From positions 1 through 64,000 of the forward strand of contig NZ_BPFA01000009.1 in NCBI RefSeq assembly GCF_019655055.1: 64,000 nucleotides of DNA. The letters run 5' to 3'. This document shows positions 1 to 7,998 of the stretch, in pieces. The translations under genes and the position numbers were made by a program. Source of the stretch: Shewanella sp. MBTL60-112-B2 (lineage in GTDB: Bacteria; Pseudomonadota; Gammaproteobacteria; Enterobacterales; Shewanellaceae). How positions within the stretch are numbered: position 1 is the stretch's first letter; every line of letters begins with the position of its first letter. The notes beneath the pieces are model-generated. The model was given only the letters and a program-made list of their open reading frames with translations, did no database searches and had not been told where the DNA came from.

Positions 1-32
1 GCGATATCAAGACCAATTGTAGTAATGTTCAT
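1..32 (-). CDS. IS110-family transposase, N-terminus only
   Basis: On the minus strand an ATG at position 32 opens a frame reading MNITTIGLDIA before the window edge. This opening, with the first acidic residue of a RuvC-like DEDD nuclease domain in the GLDIA motif, is typical of IS110-family transposases. These enzymes move insertion sequences that lack ordinary inverted repeats. Only 10 complete codons are visible, so whether the gene is intact cannot be judged. The non-coding DNA just upstream (33 to about 185) also looks like the end of such an element. Confidence 0.6.
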   Translation of the reverse strand, partial: MNITTIGLDI

Positions 33-185
33 AGTGGACCCGTCCTCTTTCTGATGAGTTTAAGCAACTACATCGTGGCCCATTGCGAGGCCGATTAAAA
101 GTGGATGGGTCCATTCCATTATCCATGGCTCTACTAAGGCTACCTCGTCATCCATGACTCGCTCACGCGACTAATGTTTACAAGA
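33..185 (-). ncRNA. Candidate IS110 non-coding end / bridge RNA
   Basis: This gene-free stretch lies directly upstream of the IS110-type transposase start. In the IS110 group the non-coding end before the transposase encodes a structured bridge RNA that pairs with target and donor DNA (established for IS621). The stretch holds short self-complementary segments, such as the GGCC and CCATGG pieces around 77-126. The outer boundary is not defined by eye. In the related IS1111 group the RNA lies at the other end, so the assignment depends on the subgroup. The RNA itself is inferred, not seen. Confidence 0.35.
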
Positions 186-386
186 GTTCTTCAATGCCTT
201 CGGCAACTCCGATGGGGAATGGGTGTTTTCTGTAAGTCTTCAATTAATTGTGAGATTAGTACTTTACTATGGGGAACACTTTTGGTCGATTTTGTGCTTT
301 TCTAACCCCGTGTAGATACGGCTGAAGCCTTCGGTTTCAGGGATGAAACCGCAGAGCGGCCAGGGATGGCGTAAAGCGTGCTTCAG

Positions 387-860
387 CAGTGTCTGCACAT
401 GCGCCGGCCGCAGGCAATTGGAACCACAAATGCTGGAAGTTACATCAAATGCTGCCTAAGCATTAGCAAATCAAAGGTTCACCGCTTTAGATTTTTCCTA
501 ATCAAAATATACGGCATATACTAAAAGTTTCGCTTTTCTAATTTAGTGTCGATGCGGCCGTGACCGTCCATGACATGGATGTCATGGCCGAGCTTCCATG
601 GATGGACTTGCGGCGTGTCACGGCAGCGTCTGCACATACGCCGGCTGCAAGCCATTGGAACCACTGATGTCGGAAGCGACATCAAATGCTACCTAAGCAT
701 TAACAACCTAAAGGTTCACCGCTGTAGGTTCTTCCTAGCGTTAACGCGTTGGCTAGAACCGCGTATCAAAACACTGGCTGCAAGCCATTGGAACCACCAA
801 TGCTAGAAGTTAGTTTGAAGATTCAAGTGATGATAAACCCAAAGGTTCATCGCTTTAGCT
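387..860. repeat. Three degenerate copies of a ~115-bp repeat in a gene-free tract
   Basis: The segments 387-500 and 624-737 are near copies. Both run from a GTCTGCACAT motif through CATTGGAACCAC or AATTGGAACCAC, ACATCAAATGCT and CCTAAGCATTA to AAAGGTTCACCGCT and a TTCCTA end. A third, shorter and more diverged copy (776-860) keeps GGCTGCAAGCCATTGGAACCACC and CCAAAGGTTCATCGCTTTAG. Copies 1 and 2 are offset by 237 bp. Between them a hairpin (CCATGACAT, two bases, ATGTCATGG; 568-587) precedes copy 2. I see no credible gene between 186 and 892; a 78-codon frame across the second copy is an accident of the repeat. The function is unknown. Confidence 0.7.
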
Positions 861-892
861 CTAAAGCTACATAAGTAGGCTTAGCTCAAAGC

Positions 893-1771
893 CTACAAAT
901 AAACACTTGGTAAAACTAAGTTGCCAACCCCACGTTCGGTTAGCCGTGCTGCTAACTCAAGCATCTGCTCTTCACTGCAGGTTGGCCAATTAAGGGCTTC
1001 GCCTGTTACTCCGTGGTGTTGAAAGGCGTTAAGCTTCACTCTTACATTGTCAGGTAACTGGCTTAGATAACCTGCTATGGCGTTAACCTCACTGTCTATA
1101 TCACTGACTTTGGGAATATACAGTAGGCGTATTTCGTATAACTTACCCTCAGCAAGGAGTAACTTTAAACTGCTAAATACCCGATGATTATCACGGCCGG
1201 TAATATAATAGTGGGTGTGCTCTTGCCAAGATTTTAGGTCGATCATAGCGCCATCTAAGTAAGGCATTACTTGCTGCCAGCCACCCTCAGATAAATAACC
1301 GTTGCTGTCGATCATACAGCTTAAATGAGCTAAATCTGCGCTGGCTTTTATCGCTTGAAACAGCTCGACGATAAACGGCAGTTGCAAAGTGGCTTCGCCG
1401 CCGCTGACGGTGATGCCATTGATAAAGTGCACTTGGTTGCGGATGAGCGTAAGCATTTGCTCTACGCTGTATTGACGAGTCTTAGGGCTAGATTGCTTAG
1501 GGCAGGTGGTTAAACAAATATCGCATTGGGTGCACTTGTCACTGTCCCAAACGATCTTAGATTTACCTTGAACTGTTGTTGTCAGAGCTAACGCATCTGC
1601 TGGGCAGGTGGCCACGCAATCGCCGCAACTGTCGCACATGTCTATGGTGTACGGGTTGTGGCAATTCTTGCAGTTAAAATTACATCCCTGCATGAAGATA
1701 ACCAGACGACTGCCTGGGCCATCGACACAAGAAAATGGAATGATTTGGTTAACTGTCGCGACTCTACTCAT
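893..1771 (-). CDS. yjjW: YjjW-family glycyl-radical enzyme activase
   Basis: This is a radical-SAM activating enzyme that would use S-adenosylmethionine and a [4Fe-4S] cluster to place the glycyl radical on its partner YjjI. The radical-SAM cysteines are C30, C34 and C37 (CNFNCKNC). A ferredoxin-like insert follows with two further cluster motifs, C46/C49/C52/C56 and C80/C83/C86/C90, as is usual for larger activases. The TVSGGEATLQ segment is the SAM-binding GGE motif. At 292 aa the length is normal for YjjW. It lies 35 bp downstream of yjjI on the same strand, so the two almost certainly form an operon. The ribosome site (AGTAAAAAG) is weak. Cytoplasmic and oxygen-sensitive. Confidence 0.9.
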   Translation of the reverse strand: MSRVATVNQIIPFSCVDGPGSRLVIFMQGCNFNCKNCHNPYTIDMCDSCGDCVATCPADALALTTTVQGKSKIVWDSDKCTQCDICLTTCPKQSSPKTRQYSVEQMLTLIRNQVHFINGITVSGGEATLQLPFIVELFQAIKASADLAHLSCMIDSNGYLSEGGWQQVMPYLDGAMIDLKSWQEHTHYYITGRDNHRVFSSLKLLLAEGKLYEIRLLYIPKVSDIDSEVNAIAGYLSQLPDNVRVKLNAFQHHGVTGEALNWPTCSEEQMLELAARLTERGVGNLVLPSVYL

Positions 1772-1806
1772 CTTTTTACTCTAGATCCATAATCTAATAG
1801 GTGACT

Positions 1807-3360
1807 TTACTTGGTATATGCTGGTGTGTGTTCATGGGCGACCACACGTGGCTGGCGCTCTAAAATCTTAGTGTTTTGCGCGGCTTCTGCACCTAGCCAG
1901 GTGGTGTTAGTGCGTGAGCCCATTTCTTTAAAGCGGGCAATGTCCGACAATTTGACCATATAACCTGTCACACGCACTAAATCGTTTGAGGCTACGTTAG
2001 CGGTGAACTCGCGGAAACCTAAGCTCAGTGCGCCTTTGCACAGCTGCATCATCGCCTGTGGATTAGCTTTAATGGTTTCATCTATGGTGAGAATGTCGCT
2101 AATGCCCGAGGTGTAATACTGGTGATGTTCCGCTAGGGCTTGAATATGAGCGATTGGGTTTGGCTCTGTGCCGTACGGAATACGCACGCCCGGTGTGACG
2201 TCTTTATCTATGCTAATGCCGCCTTGTGAATGCAGCAGGGCTAGGCCGTTATAACCATATTTCACCTGGGTCGACTTTACTATGCCATCGAGGGCTTTTG
2301 AGATCTTGTGGCCGAGTTCGTTAGCGGCGGCATTATGGCCGTAATGGTTGCTCGGCTTATCTATGTTGTCTTCATCAAAATCTGGCGTACCTTGCAAAAT
2401 ATTGACCGCTTCTGCCATGCCGTAAATGCCAAGCATAGGCGCAAAACGTGATTCCTCAATCAGCCCCTCTTTGACTAAGAAGCTGTTGAAGAAGTTAGAG
2501 TCTTCATGCAAAAACTTGGCGCGTGCATCGATTAACTCGTAGGTTAACTGGCAATAGTGCGGTAGTACTCGGCTAAAGAAGTCACCCTCACTATTGGCTT
2601 GTAATGCGACTTGTTTTAGGTTCAGCCTGACTAAAGTGTTCGCGCCGCCAGCGAGTGGCAGTGAGTTATAGCAACTGACGATACCAAAACCTTTATCATC
2701 GAAGCTGTTGGCATGTAGCGGGTAATTGGCAATATGCGGCTTGCTGCACTCACAGATATTGCTGGCGGCGACTTGTAGAAGCTCATCAGGAGTGATTTCT
2801 GGGTCGTACATAAAAGTCAGGTTAGGTGCTATCTGCTTAAGCTCGGCATCGACACGTAAAATGGTGCGGCAAACAATATTGTCTGTCGGGCCGATGTTTA
2901 CGTGCATAAAGGCATCTGGCAAGGTGCGGTCTAGCATGATCCAAAATAGCTTTAATTTACGATAAATAGTCTCGTCATCAAGACCTTGGCAAAATGGTAA
3001 TAGCACGTCATCGAGTTGACCTAGATAAACGGGAATATTGGTGACTGATGGTACATGGTGATAGATGATAGTTAATGCATTTAAGGCTTCATCTAAGTCT
3101 TGCGCCGGGCTTAGCTCTAAATACTCAGAACCATTTTGTAAAAACTTGGCGTAATCGGGCAGAACATATCTTGGCTTGAACGGCGCGTTGCCTTCAAACA
3201 TATCACAGATAACACCTTGCTCTTTGGCCTCGGCTACGGCATCTGACACCTCAACATAAGGCAGACTCGCTTCTGCTTCTAAGGCTAAGAAGTTAGACTT
3301 TTGCTTTGGCGAAAGGTTAGGGTCACGAGCTATTTGAGCGATTCTGTTTGCGACGGTCAT
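1807..3360 (-). CDS. yjjI: YjjI-family glycyl-radical enzyme
   Basis: This is a 517-aa oxygen-sensitive radical enzyme of the YjjI (DUF3029) family. The C-terminal radical loop reads RVTGYM with the radical glycine at about G466. A plausible thiyl cysteine is C230 in GIVSCYNSLPLAGG. YjjI is shorter and clearly distinct from pyruvate formate-lyase, and as far as I know its substrate has not been established. In E. coli yjjI-yjjW lies next to the deo nucleoside genes, which is not the case here. The following gene (yjjW) is its activase. Upstream, on the same strand but 197 bp away, is an aldehyde dehydrogenase. A TATCC...GGATA inverted repeat (3368-3390) lies just before the start. Expression is likely anaerobic (inference). 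Confidence 0.88.
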   Translation of the reverse strand: MTVANRIAQIARDPNLSPKQKSNFLALEAEASLPYVEVSDAVAEAKEQGVICDMFEGNAPFKPRYVLPDYAKFLQNGSEYLELSPAQDLDEALNALTIIYHHVPSVTNIPVYLGQLDDVLLPFCQGLDDETIYRKLKLFWIMLDRTLPDAFMHVNIGPTDNIVCRTILRVDAELKQIAPNLTFMYDPEITPDELLQVAASNICECSKPHIANYPLHANSFDDKGFGIVSCYNSLPLAGGANTLVRLNLKQVALQANSEGDFFSRVLPHYCQLTYELIDARAKFLHEDSNFFNSFLVKEGLIEESRFAPMLGIYGMAEAVNILQGTPDFDEDNIDKPSNHYGHNAAANELGHKISKALDGIVKSTQVKYGYNGLALLHSQGGISIDKDVTPGVRIPYGTEPNPIAHIQALAEHHQYYTSGISDILTIDETIKANPQAMMQLCKGALSLGFREFTANVASNDLVRVTGYMVKLSDIARFKEMGSRTNTTWLGAEAAQNTKILERQPRVVAHEHTPAYTK

Positions 3361-3506
3361 GGTGCAGTATCCACTAATATTTTATGGATATATTTTAAGA
3401 TGCTAACGCTAAATTCTTATAGTGAAAAACGGCTAAAGAGTGATTGCCAATTTGGAAATCCGAAGCCAAGGTTCTCAACTTATTTGAAAGTGAGTCGGTG
3501 AGCGGG

Positions 3507-3530
3507 GCAGGCTGGCAACTGCCAGCCTGC
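3507..3530 (-). terminator. Strong hairpin downstream of the aldehyde dehydrogenase gene
   Basis: GCAGGCTGGC and GCCAGCCTGC form a perfect 10-bp stem with an AACT loop, 27 bp beyond the stop codon of the aldehyde dehydrogenase gene. No T-run follows on the minus strand, so it may be a weak terminator or an RNA-stabilising 3' structure. Confidence 0.5.
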
Positions 3531-3557
3531 ATAAGGTGAGAACAAAGCTAAAGCGAG

Positions 3558-5078
3558 CTAGAAGAAACCTAACGGATTAGCATCGTAACTGATCAACAGG
3601 TTCTTAGTGTTCTGGTAGTGATCTAACATCATCTTGTGGGTTTCACGGCCAATACCTGATTTTTTATAACCGCCAAAGGCGGCGTGAGCAGGGTAGGCGT
3701 GGTAACAGTTAATCCATACGCGTCCCGCTTGAATGCCGCGTCCCATACGCTGGGCGGTATTCATATCGCGAGTCCATACACCTGCACCTAGACCGTATTC
3801 GGTATCGTTGGCAATCGCTAAGGCTTCAGCCTCATCTTTAAAGGTCGTTACCGAAATGACTGGGCCAAAAATCTCCTCTTGGAAGATGCGCATATCATTG
3901 GTGCCCTTTAAGATTGTCGGCGTAATATAAAAGCCATGACCGTGTTCACCTTCAAGTTTGCATATGTCACCACCAATCAATACCTCAGCACCTTCGTCTT
4001 TACCTATGTCCAGGTAGCTTAAGATCTTATCGAACTGCTCCTGTGAGGCTTGCGCCCCCACTTGGGTGTCGGTATCGAGTGGGTTACTTTGCTTAATAGT
4101 TTTACAGCGCTCAATCACCTTAGCAATAAACTTGTCGTAAATAGACTCGTGAATTAATGCGCGTGATGGGCAGGTACAGACTTCACCTTGATTGAAAAAC
4201 GCCAACAACATGCCCTCTATGGCTTTATCGAGGTATTCATCTTCATGATCCATTACATCGGCAAAAATAACGTTAGGAGACTTACCGCCCAGCTCGACGG
4301 TTGATGGAATTAACGATTCCGCGGCGCACTTTAATATATGGTGACCCACCTCAGTTGAACCGGTAAAGGCCAGCTTAGCGATACGCTTGCTGGTGGCCAG
4401 AGCTTGGCCCGCCTCGGCGCCGAAACCGTTGACCACGTTGAGTATGCCTTTAGGCAGTAAGTCCTCGATAAGTTCCAGCAGCACTAGAATCGACACTGGC
4501 GTCTGTTCGGCTGGTTTAAGCACCACGCAGTTACCTGCAGCAAGTGCTGGAGCAATTTTCCAGGCAGCCATTAGTAAGGGAAAGTTCCAGGGAATAATCT
4601 GCCCAACTACACCTAACGGCTCAGGGAAATGATAACTGACCGTATTACTGTCAATGTCGGCTGCACTGCCTTCTTGGGCACGAATACAACCGGCAAAATA
4701 ACGGAAATGGTCGACCACTAATGGTAGGTCGGCGGCTAAGGTTTCGCGCACCGCTTTGCCGTTATCCCAAGTCTCGGCGACTGCCAGTGACTCTATATTC
4801 TGCTCTATGCGATCGGCAATGCGCAGTAAGGTGTTAGCACGTTCAGTGACAGAGGTTTTGCCCCAGCTCTCTTTGGCTTCGTGAGCAGCATCAAGCGCCA
4901 GTTCTATATCGACAGAACCTGAGCGCGGCACCTGGCAGAATACTTGGCCATCTACGGGGGAGGTGTTGTCAAAGTAAAGGTTATTAACGGGCTTTACCCA
5001 TTCACCGCCTATGAAATTTTGGTACTGAGGTTTGAAATTAATAATCGCGTCGGCGGTTCCTGGTTTGTTATAAATCAT
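3558..5078 (-). CDS. aldB: NAD(P)-dependent aldehyde dehydrogenase, AldB/ExaC type
   Basis: The protein (506 aa) oxidises aldehydes to carboxylic acids in the cytoplasm. It follows E. coli AldB closely along its length as I recall it ([33 protein letters not shown], a C-terminal [15 protein letters not shown]). The general-base glutamate is E262 in VELGGKSP and the catalytic cysteine is C301 in NQGEVC. A good ribosome site (AGGAAGAG) precedes the ATG at 5078. The physiological substrate is not readable from sequence. Acetaldehyde or another short aldehyde is likely, and a product of the adjacent glycyl-radical enzyme is possible. The gene is probably a single transcription unit ending at the hairpin 3507-3530. 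Confidence 0.9.
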   Translation of the reverse strand: MIYNKPGTADAIINFKPQYQNFIGGEWVKPVNNLYFDNTSPVDGQVFCQVPRSGSVDIELALDAAHEAKESWGKTSVTERANTLLRIADRIEQNIESLAVAETWDNGKAVRETLAADLPLVVDHFRYFAGCIRAQEGSAADIDSNTVSYHFPEPLGVVGQIIPWNFPLLMAAWKIAPALAAGNCVVLKPAEQTPVSILVLLELIEDLLPKGILNVVNGFGAEAGQALATSKRIAKLAFTGSTEVGHHILKCAAESLIPSTVELGGKSPNVIFADVMDHEDEYLDKAIEGMLLAFFNQGEVCTCPSRALIHESIYDKFIAKVIERCKTIKQSNPLDTDTQVGAQASQEQFDKILSYLDIGKDEGAEVLIGGDICKLEGEHGHGFYITPTILKGTNDMRIFQEEIFGPVISVTTFKDEAEALAIANDTEYGLGAGVWTRDMNTAQRMGRGIQAGRVWINCYHAYPAHAAFGGYKKSGIGRETHKMMLDHYQNTKNLLISYDANPLGFF

Positions 5079-5330
5079 GCTAACTCTTCCTTGTATATTT
5101 TTTTGACAACTCAGTTTAGTAGATAATTTATGACTGAGTAGATAGGAGGAAAGTCGAGTAGCTTGCAGGCGTTTTTATCCCTAATATTGGAGAGGCTTCG
5201 CATCGGAGTTTTATTATGCCTAATCATTATGTTTATGACTTTGGCGCATTGCTTCTATGCAAAATATGCACTTCATTCATATTGATTTATCGCCTATCCT
5301 TACCAACATCAGATTTAATAGGAACTTGTC

Positions 5331-6311
5331 ATGTTTAACGCACTGATTTTGACCCAAGAAGAAAAGAAGACGTTGGCGAATGTTGGCCAAATTACCGAAG
5401 CAGACCTGCCTGAAGGTGAGGTATTGGTGGATGTTTCATGTTCATCACTCAACTACAAAGATGGCCTAGCGGTTACTGGTGTAGGCAAAATTATCCGTAA
5501 CTTCCCTATGGTTCCAGGTATCGACTTTGCGGGTACAGTGCTTGAGTCAAGCGATGAGCGTTATCAAGCGGGCGACAAGGTCATTCTTACCGGCTGGGGT
5601 GTGGGTGAAAACCACTGGGGCGGCCTAGCTGAAAAAGCCCGGGTTAAAGCCGACTGGCTGGTACCTATGCCAAGCAATTGCGACGCTGCTAAAGCGATGC
5701 AAATTGGTACAGCGGGTCTTACCGCCATGTTATGTGTACAAGCATTGCAAAATGCAGGTATTAAGCCACAAGACGGTGATATTTTAGTGACTGGTGCTAG
5801 TGGTGGTGTTGGCAGTGTAGCGGTGACCTTGCTAGCGCAGTTAGGGTATCGTGTAGTGGCAAGCTCTGGTCGCATAGAACAAAATGGCGCTCTGCTAACT
5901 AAGTTAGGCGCCAGCGAAGTGATTGATCGCAGCGAGCTTGAAGCCGACTCTCGTCCGCTTGAAAAGCAACGTTGGGCGGGTGTAGTTGATACTGTCGGTA
6001 ACAAGGTATTAGCAACGGCACTCGCACAGATGAACTACGGCGGCGCGGCAGCAATTTGTGGTTTAGCGGGCGGTTTTGCACTACCTACAACGGTAATGCC
6101 ATTTATTTTACGTGGCGTGAATCTTCTCGGTGTTGACTCAGTTTCTTGTCCATTTGAAAAGCGTCAAGCTGCATGGGAAGCAGTGCTTAACTTACTACCT
6201 GCTAGCTACTTTGAAGATGCTTGCGAGACGATTTCACTTGAGCAAGTGCCTGAGTTTGCCCAGCGCATTATTAAAGGCCAAGTGACTGGACGCGTGTTGG
6301 TTCAGTTATAA
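5331..6311 (+). CDS. acuI: Acryloyl-CoA reductase AcuI (YhdH family)
   Basis: This is an NADPH-dependent medium-chain reductase (326 aa) of the MDR superfamily. It reduces toxic acryloyl-CoA to propionyl-CoA and is a known determinant of acrylate tolerance in DMSP-degrading bacteria. The sequence follows E. coli YhdH/AcuI throughout: SSLNYKDGLAVTG, RNFPMVPGIDFAGTV, LTGWGVGENHWGG, the nucleotide-binding VTGASGGVGSVAV, and MPFILRGVNLLGVDSV. The start has a GGAACTTGTC context at 5321-5330 with a weak Shine-Dalgarno. It stands at the left edge of the acrylate island, convergent with a LysR gene and separated from it by a CCTAGG-type repeat. Its promoter region lacks the palindrome found before ardA and dddY. 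Confidence 0.92.
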   Translation: MFNALILTQEEKKTLANVGQITEADLPEGEVLVDVSCSSLNYKDGLAVTGVGKIIRNFPMVPGIDFAGTVLESSDERYQAGDKVILTGWGVGENHWGGLAEKARVKADWLVPMPSNCDAAKAMQIGTAGLTAMLCVQALQNAGIKPQDGDILVTGASGGVGSVAVTLLAQLGYRVVASSGRIEQNGALLTKLGASEVIDRSELEADSRPLEKQRWAGVVDTVGNKVLATALAQMNYGGAAAICGLAGGFALPTTVMPFILRGVNLLGVDSVSCPFEKRQAAWEAVLNLLPASYFEDACETISLEQVPEFAQRIIKGQVTGRVLVQL

Positions 6312-6601
6312 GTAGGTTCTAGGAAAAGATAGGTCCTAGGAAAGGCTAAGAAAGGTCCTAGGGAAAGCCAAGATGGAAAGCCGGAAAAGCCGGAAAAGCT
6401 AAGAAAGAGCTAATAAGCGGCAAAGGTACTGTTTTTTATCTTTGCTTTTCCTAGCAGGGCGCAGCCCGTCCTCGTAGCGGAGCGTCCTAGGGCCTAGTAC
6501 CTTGTTTATTTAGCCCGTCCTCGTAGCGGAGCGTCCTAGGGCCTAGTACCTTGTTTATTTAGCCCGTCCTCGCAGCGTAGCGTCCTAGGATCTAGGTCCT
6601 T
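6310..6601. repeat. CCTAGG-rich intergenic element, copy 1
   Basis: This gene-free region lies between convergent genes and is filled by a repeat seen at four places in the window. It contains several CCTAGG or TCTAGG boxes at both ends and central GGAAAAGCCGGAAAAGCT, CTTTGCTTTTCCTAGCAGGG and GCAGCCCGTCCTCG segments. The right end (CTAGGTCCTT) stops 3 bp from the LysR stop codon and the left end begins at the acuI stop. A 49-bp unit is repeated inside it (6463-6601). It could act as a two-way transcription terminator (inference). Confidence 0.75.
6463..6601. repeat. 49-bp tandem repeat, 2.8 copies
   Basis: The unit starts AGCCCGTCCTCGTAGCGGAG and runs on through CGTCCTAGGGCCTAGTACC to TTGTTTATTT. 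It starts at 6463, 6512 and 6561, an exact 49-bp period. The first two copies are identical by eye. The third is truncated and diverged (GCAGCGTAGCG, ending ATCTAGGTCCTT). It lies inside the larger CCTAGG element and looks like a recent local duplication of its right arm. Confidence 0.85.
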
Positions 6602-6603
6602 CT

Positions 6604-7539
6604 TTATTGCATATTCTGCGGCGTTTGCGAGAGTAAGCTTTGCGTGGCATTGGCTATCTCTTGGCGTAACCACTTCTGTGCTTTATCTTGCTCACAGCGA
6701 GAATGCCAAAACAGATTGTAATCTAAGCTTTGTAGCTTAAAAGGCAGTGGTTTTACTTTTAGTTGGTGACGTTCGGCAGCTATTGCGGCCATGCCTTCTG
6801 GCACGGTAATAATCAGTGGGTTGACCGATTGCAGTGCCAGCGCGGTATCTAAATGTGGCGTCCTTAATACTTCAGTCCGCGGTGGATATTGGCTAATGGC
6901 TTCATCAAGCAGAGTTTTCACACCATCGCTAATTGCAATAGTGGCGTGAGGATAATGCAGGTAATCCTCAAGGCTAATATCGCTATTGGCTAATGGGTGA
7001 TTTGGCGACACTAAACAGCTTACCCCCACCTTGCCGAGAAACGTGTGTTGCAGATTGCCCGTTTGACCAATGGCGCGACAAATTGCCATATCGGCACCTT
7101 TTACGCTGAGCTGCGCCTGTAATTCTTTTTGCTGCACAGGCACAATTTCAAGGCGGATCTGCGGCGCTTTTTGATAAATCTGCGGCAAGATAAACGGGAT
7201 CAGCGCTTGCATCGCATAATCAGTCGCGGCTATCGAAAATTGCTGCTGGCACTCCTCTGGCACAAAAGCTTTAGGGGTTAGCAGGTCAATCAATTGCCCA
7301 GTAGGTTGGCGTAGTTGGTGGTAGCATTCTAAGGCAAAAGAGGTCGGCACTAGCTGCTGACCAACTCGCGAAAATAGCGGGTCATCTAGCATGTCGCGTA
7401 GCCGAGATAGTATGCGGCTGGTTGCAGACTGGCTTAAGTGCAATCGCTTAGCAGCCTGAGTGACACTGCGCTCTTCCACTAAAATTTGCAGTGCAATTAA
7501 CAAGCTTAGATCTTGGCGATAGATCTCTTCTAATTCCAT
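6604..7539 (-). CDS. LysR-type transcriptional regulator
   Basis: At 311 aa this is a standard-length LysR protein. An N-terminal winged helix-turn-helix (RSVTQAAKRLHLSQSATSRILSRLRDMLDDPLF) is followed by a periplasmic-binding-protein-like effector domain from about residue 95. The DDPLFSR wording is typical of the NodD/NahR/LeuO branch. It is divergent from ardAB with a 459-bp intergenic region between them, the usual arrangement for a LysR regulator and its target. That makes it the leading candidate regulator of acrylate respiration. The palindromes in that intergenic region have an even spacing and do not fit a classical T-N11-A box exactly, so the link is inferred. Confidence 0.88.
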   Translation of the reverse strand: MELEEIYRQDLSLLIALQILVEERSVTQAAKRLHLSQSATSRILSRLRDMLDDPLFSRVGQQLVPTSFALECYHQLRQPTGQLIDLLTPKAFVPEECQQQFSIAATDYAMQALIPFILPQIYQKAPQIRLEIVPVQQKELQAQLSVKGADMAICRAIGQTGNLQHTFLGKVGVSCLVSPNHPLANSDISLEDYLHYPHATIAISDGVKTLLDEAISQYPPRTEVLRTPHLDTALALQSVNPLIITVPEGMAAIAAERHQLKVKPLPFKLQSLDYNLFWHSRCEQDKAQKWLRQEIANATQSLLSQTPQNMQ

Positions 7540-7821
7540 AATGCGTTACTTTTCTCACGTCATGACGAACGTTAATACGACTGATTTATCAGGGTTAGCT
7601 TAATGATGACACACCAAGTCAATTTCTTAAAAATTTTATCCGCCTGAACAAGTCGTTCGTTGAAATTTATTTGACGAAAGCGCACTTCGATTTAACAAGT
7701 TGTTAGCGTTAGAAGTTTCAGATGCTTATGCCCACTATCCAAGGTGTTTTTTTGTTTGTGTTAGTGGGCGAAACTTCACGCTAATTCATGCCTGTAAAGG
7801 TTTTTTGGTTATAGGTCTAGG

Positions 7822-7839
7822 TTTGGAATAAATTCCAAA
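7822..7839. promoter_or_regulatory. Perfect 18-bp palindrome, distal operator of ardAB
   Basis: TTTGGAATAAATTCCAAA is an uninterrupted palindrome 160 bp upstream of ardA. Its core, TTTGGAAYNNATTCCA, recurs at 7936-7951 and before dddY at 10081-10096. Its centre is 114 bp from the proximal site, close to 11 helical turns, which would suit looping or cooperative binding. The cognate protein is unknown; the divergent LysR protein and the nearby LysR and TetR proteins are candidates. Confidence 0.7.
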
Positions 7840-7935
7840 ATACCTCTAAAGTAATAAAAAAAGCAAACTTTAGACCTAGGTTAAATTTCAGATATGTTGT
7901 TTTATTGTTTCTGGTAAATACCTATTGGACTCCCG

Positions 7936-7953
7936 TTTTGGAACTCATTCCAG
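7936..7953. promoter_or_regulatory. Proximal operator copy upstream of ardAB
   Basis: TTTGGAACTCATTCCAGC matches the core TTTGGAAYNNATTCCA. It is centred about 54 bp before the ardA start codon, almost the same distance as the equivalent site before dddY. The rest of the 459-bp region (7540-7998) holds a TCTAAAGT...ACTTTAGA inverted repeat (7845-7874) and no gene that I can support. Confidence 0.7.
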
Positions 7954-7998
7954 CCTTATCATTCTTGCGTCTAATAAAAACTAATAGGGTGATGACAG

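Noticed and set aside
570..806. A 78-codon open frame in the repeat tract
   Set aside because: It spans a diverged intergenic repeat, has no ribosome site, no domain-like composition, and the other repeat copies do not keep the frame open.
387..860. Possible CRISPR-like array
   Set aside because: Copies are about 115 bp, degenerate, unevenly spaced and without short exact repeats or unique spacers; no cas genes are present.
5564..6004. A 146-codon frame on the minus strand inside acuI
   Set aside because: It is a shadow of the acuI coding sequence; the sense frame matches AcuI throughout, while this one is serine/proline-rich with no motif.
7561..7670. ACGAACG...CGTTCGT inverted repeat near the first LysR gene
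   Set aside because: The 7-bp arms are far apart (about 90 bp) and could pair by chance; no second copy near another gene.
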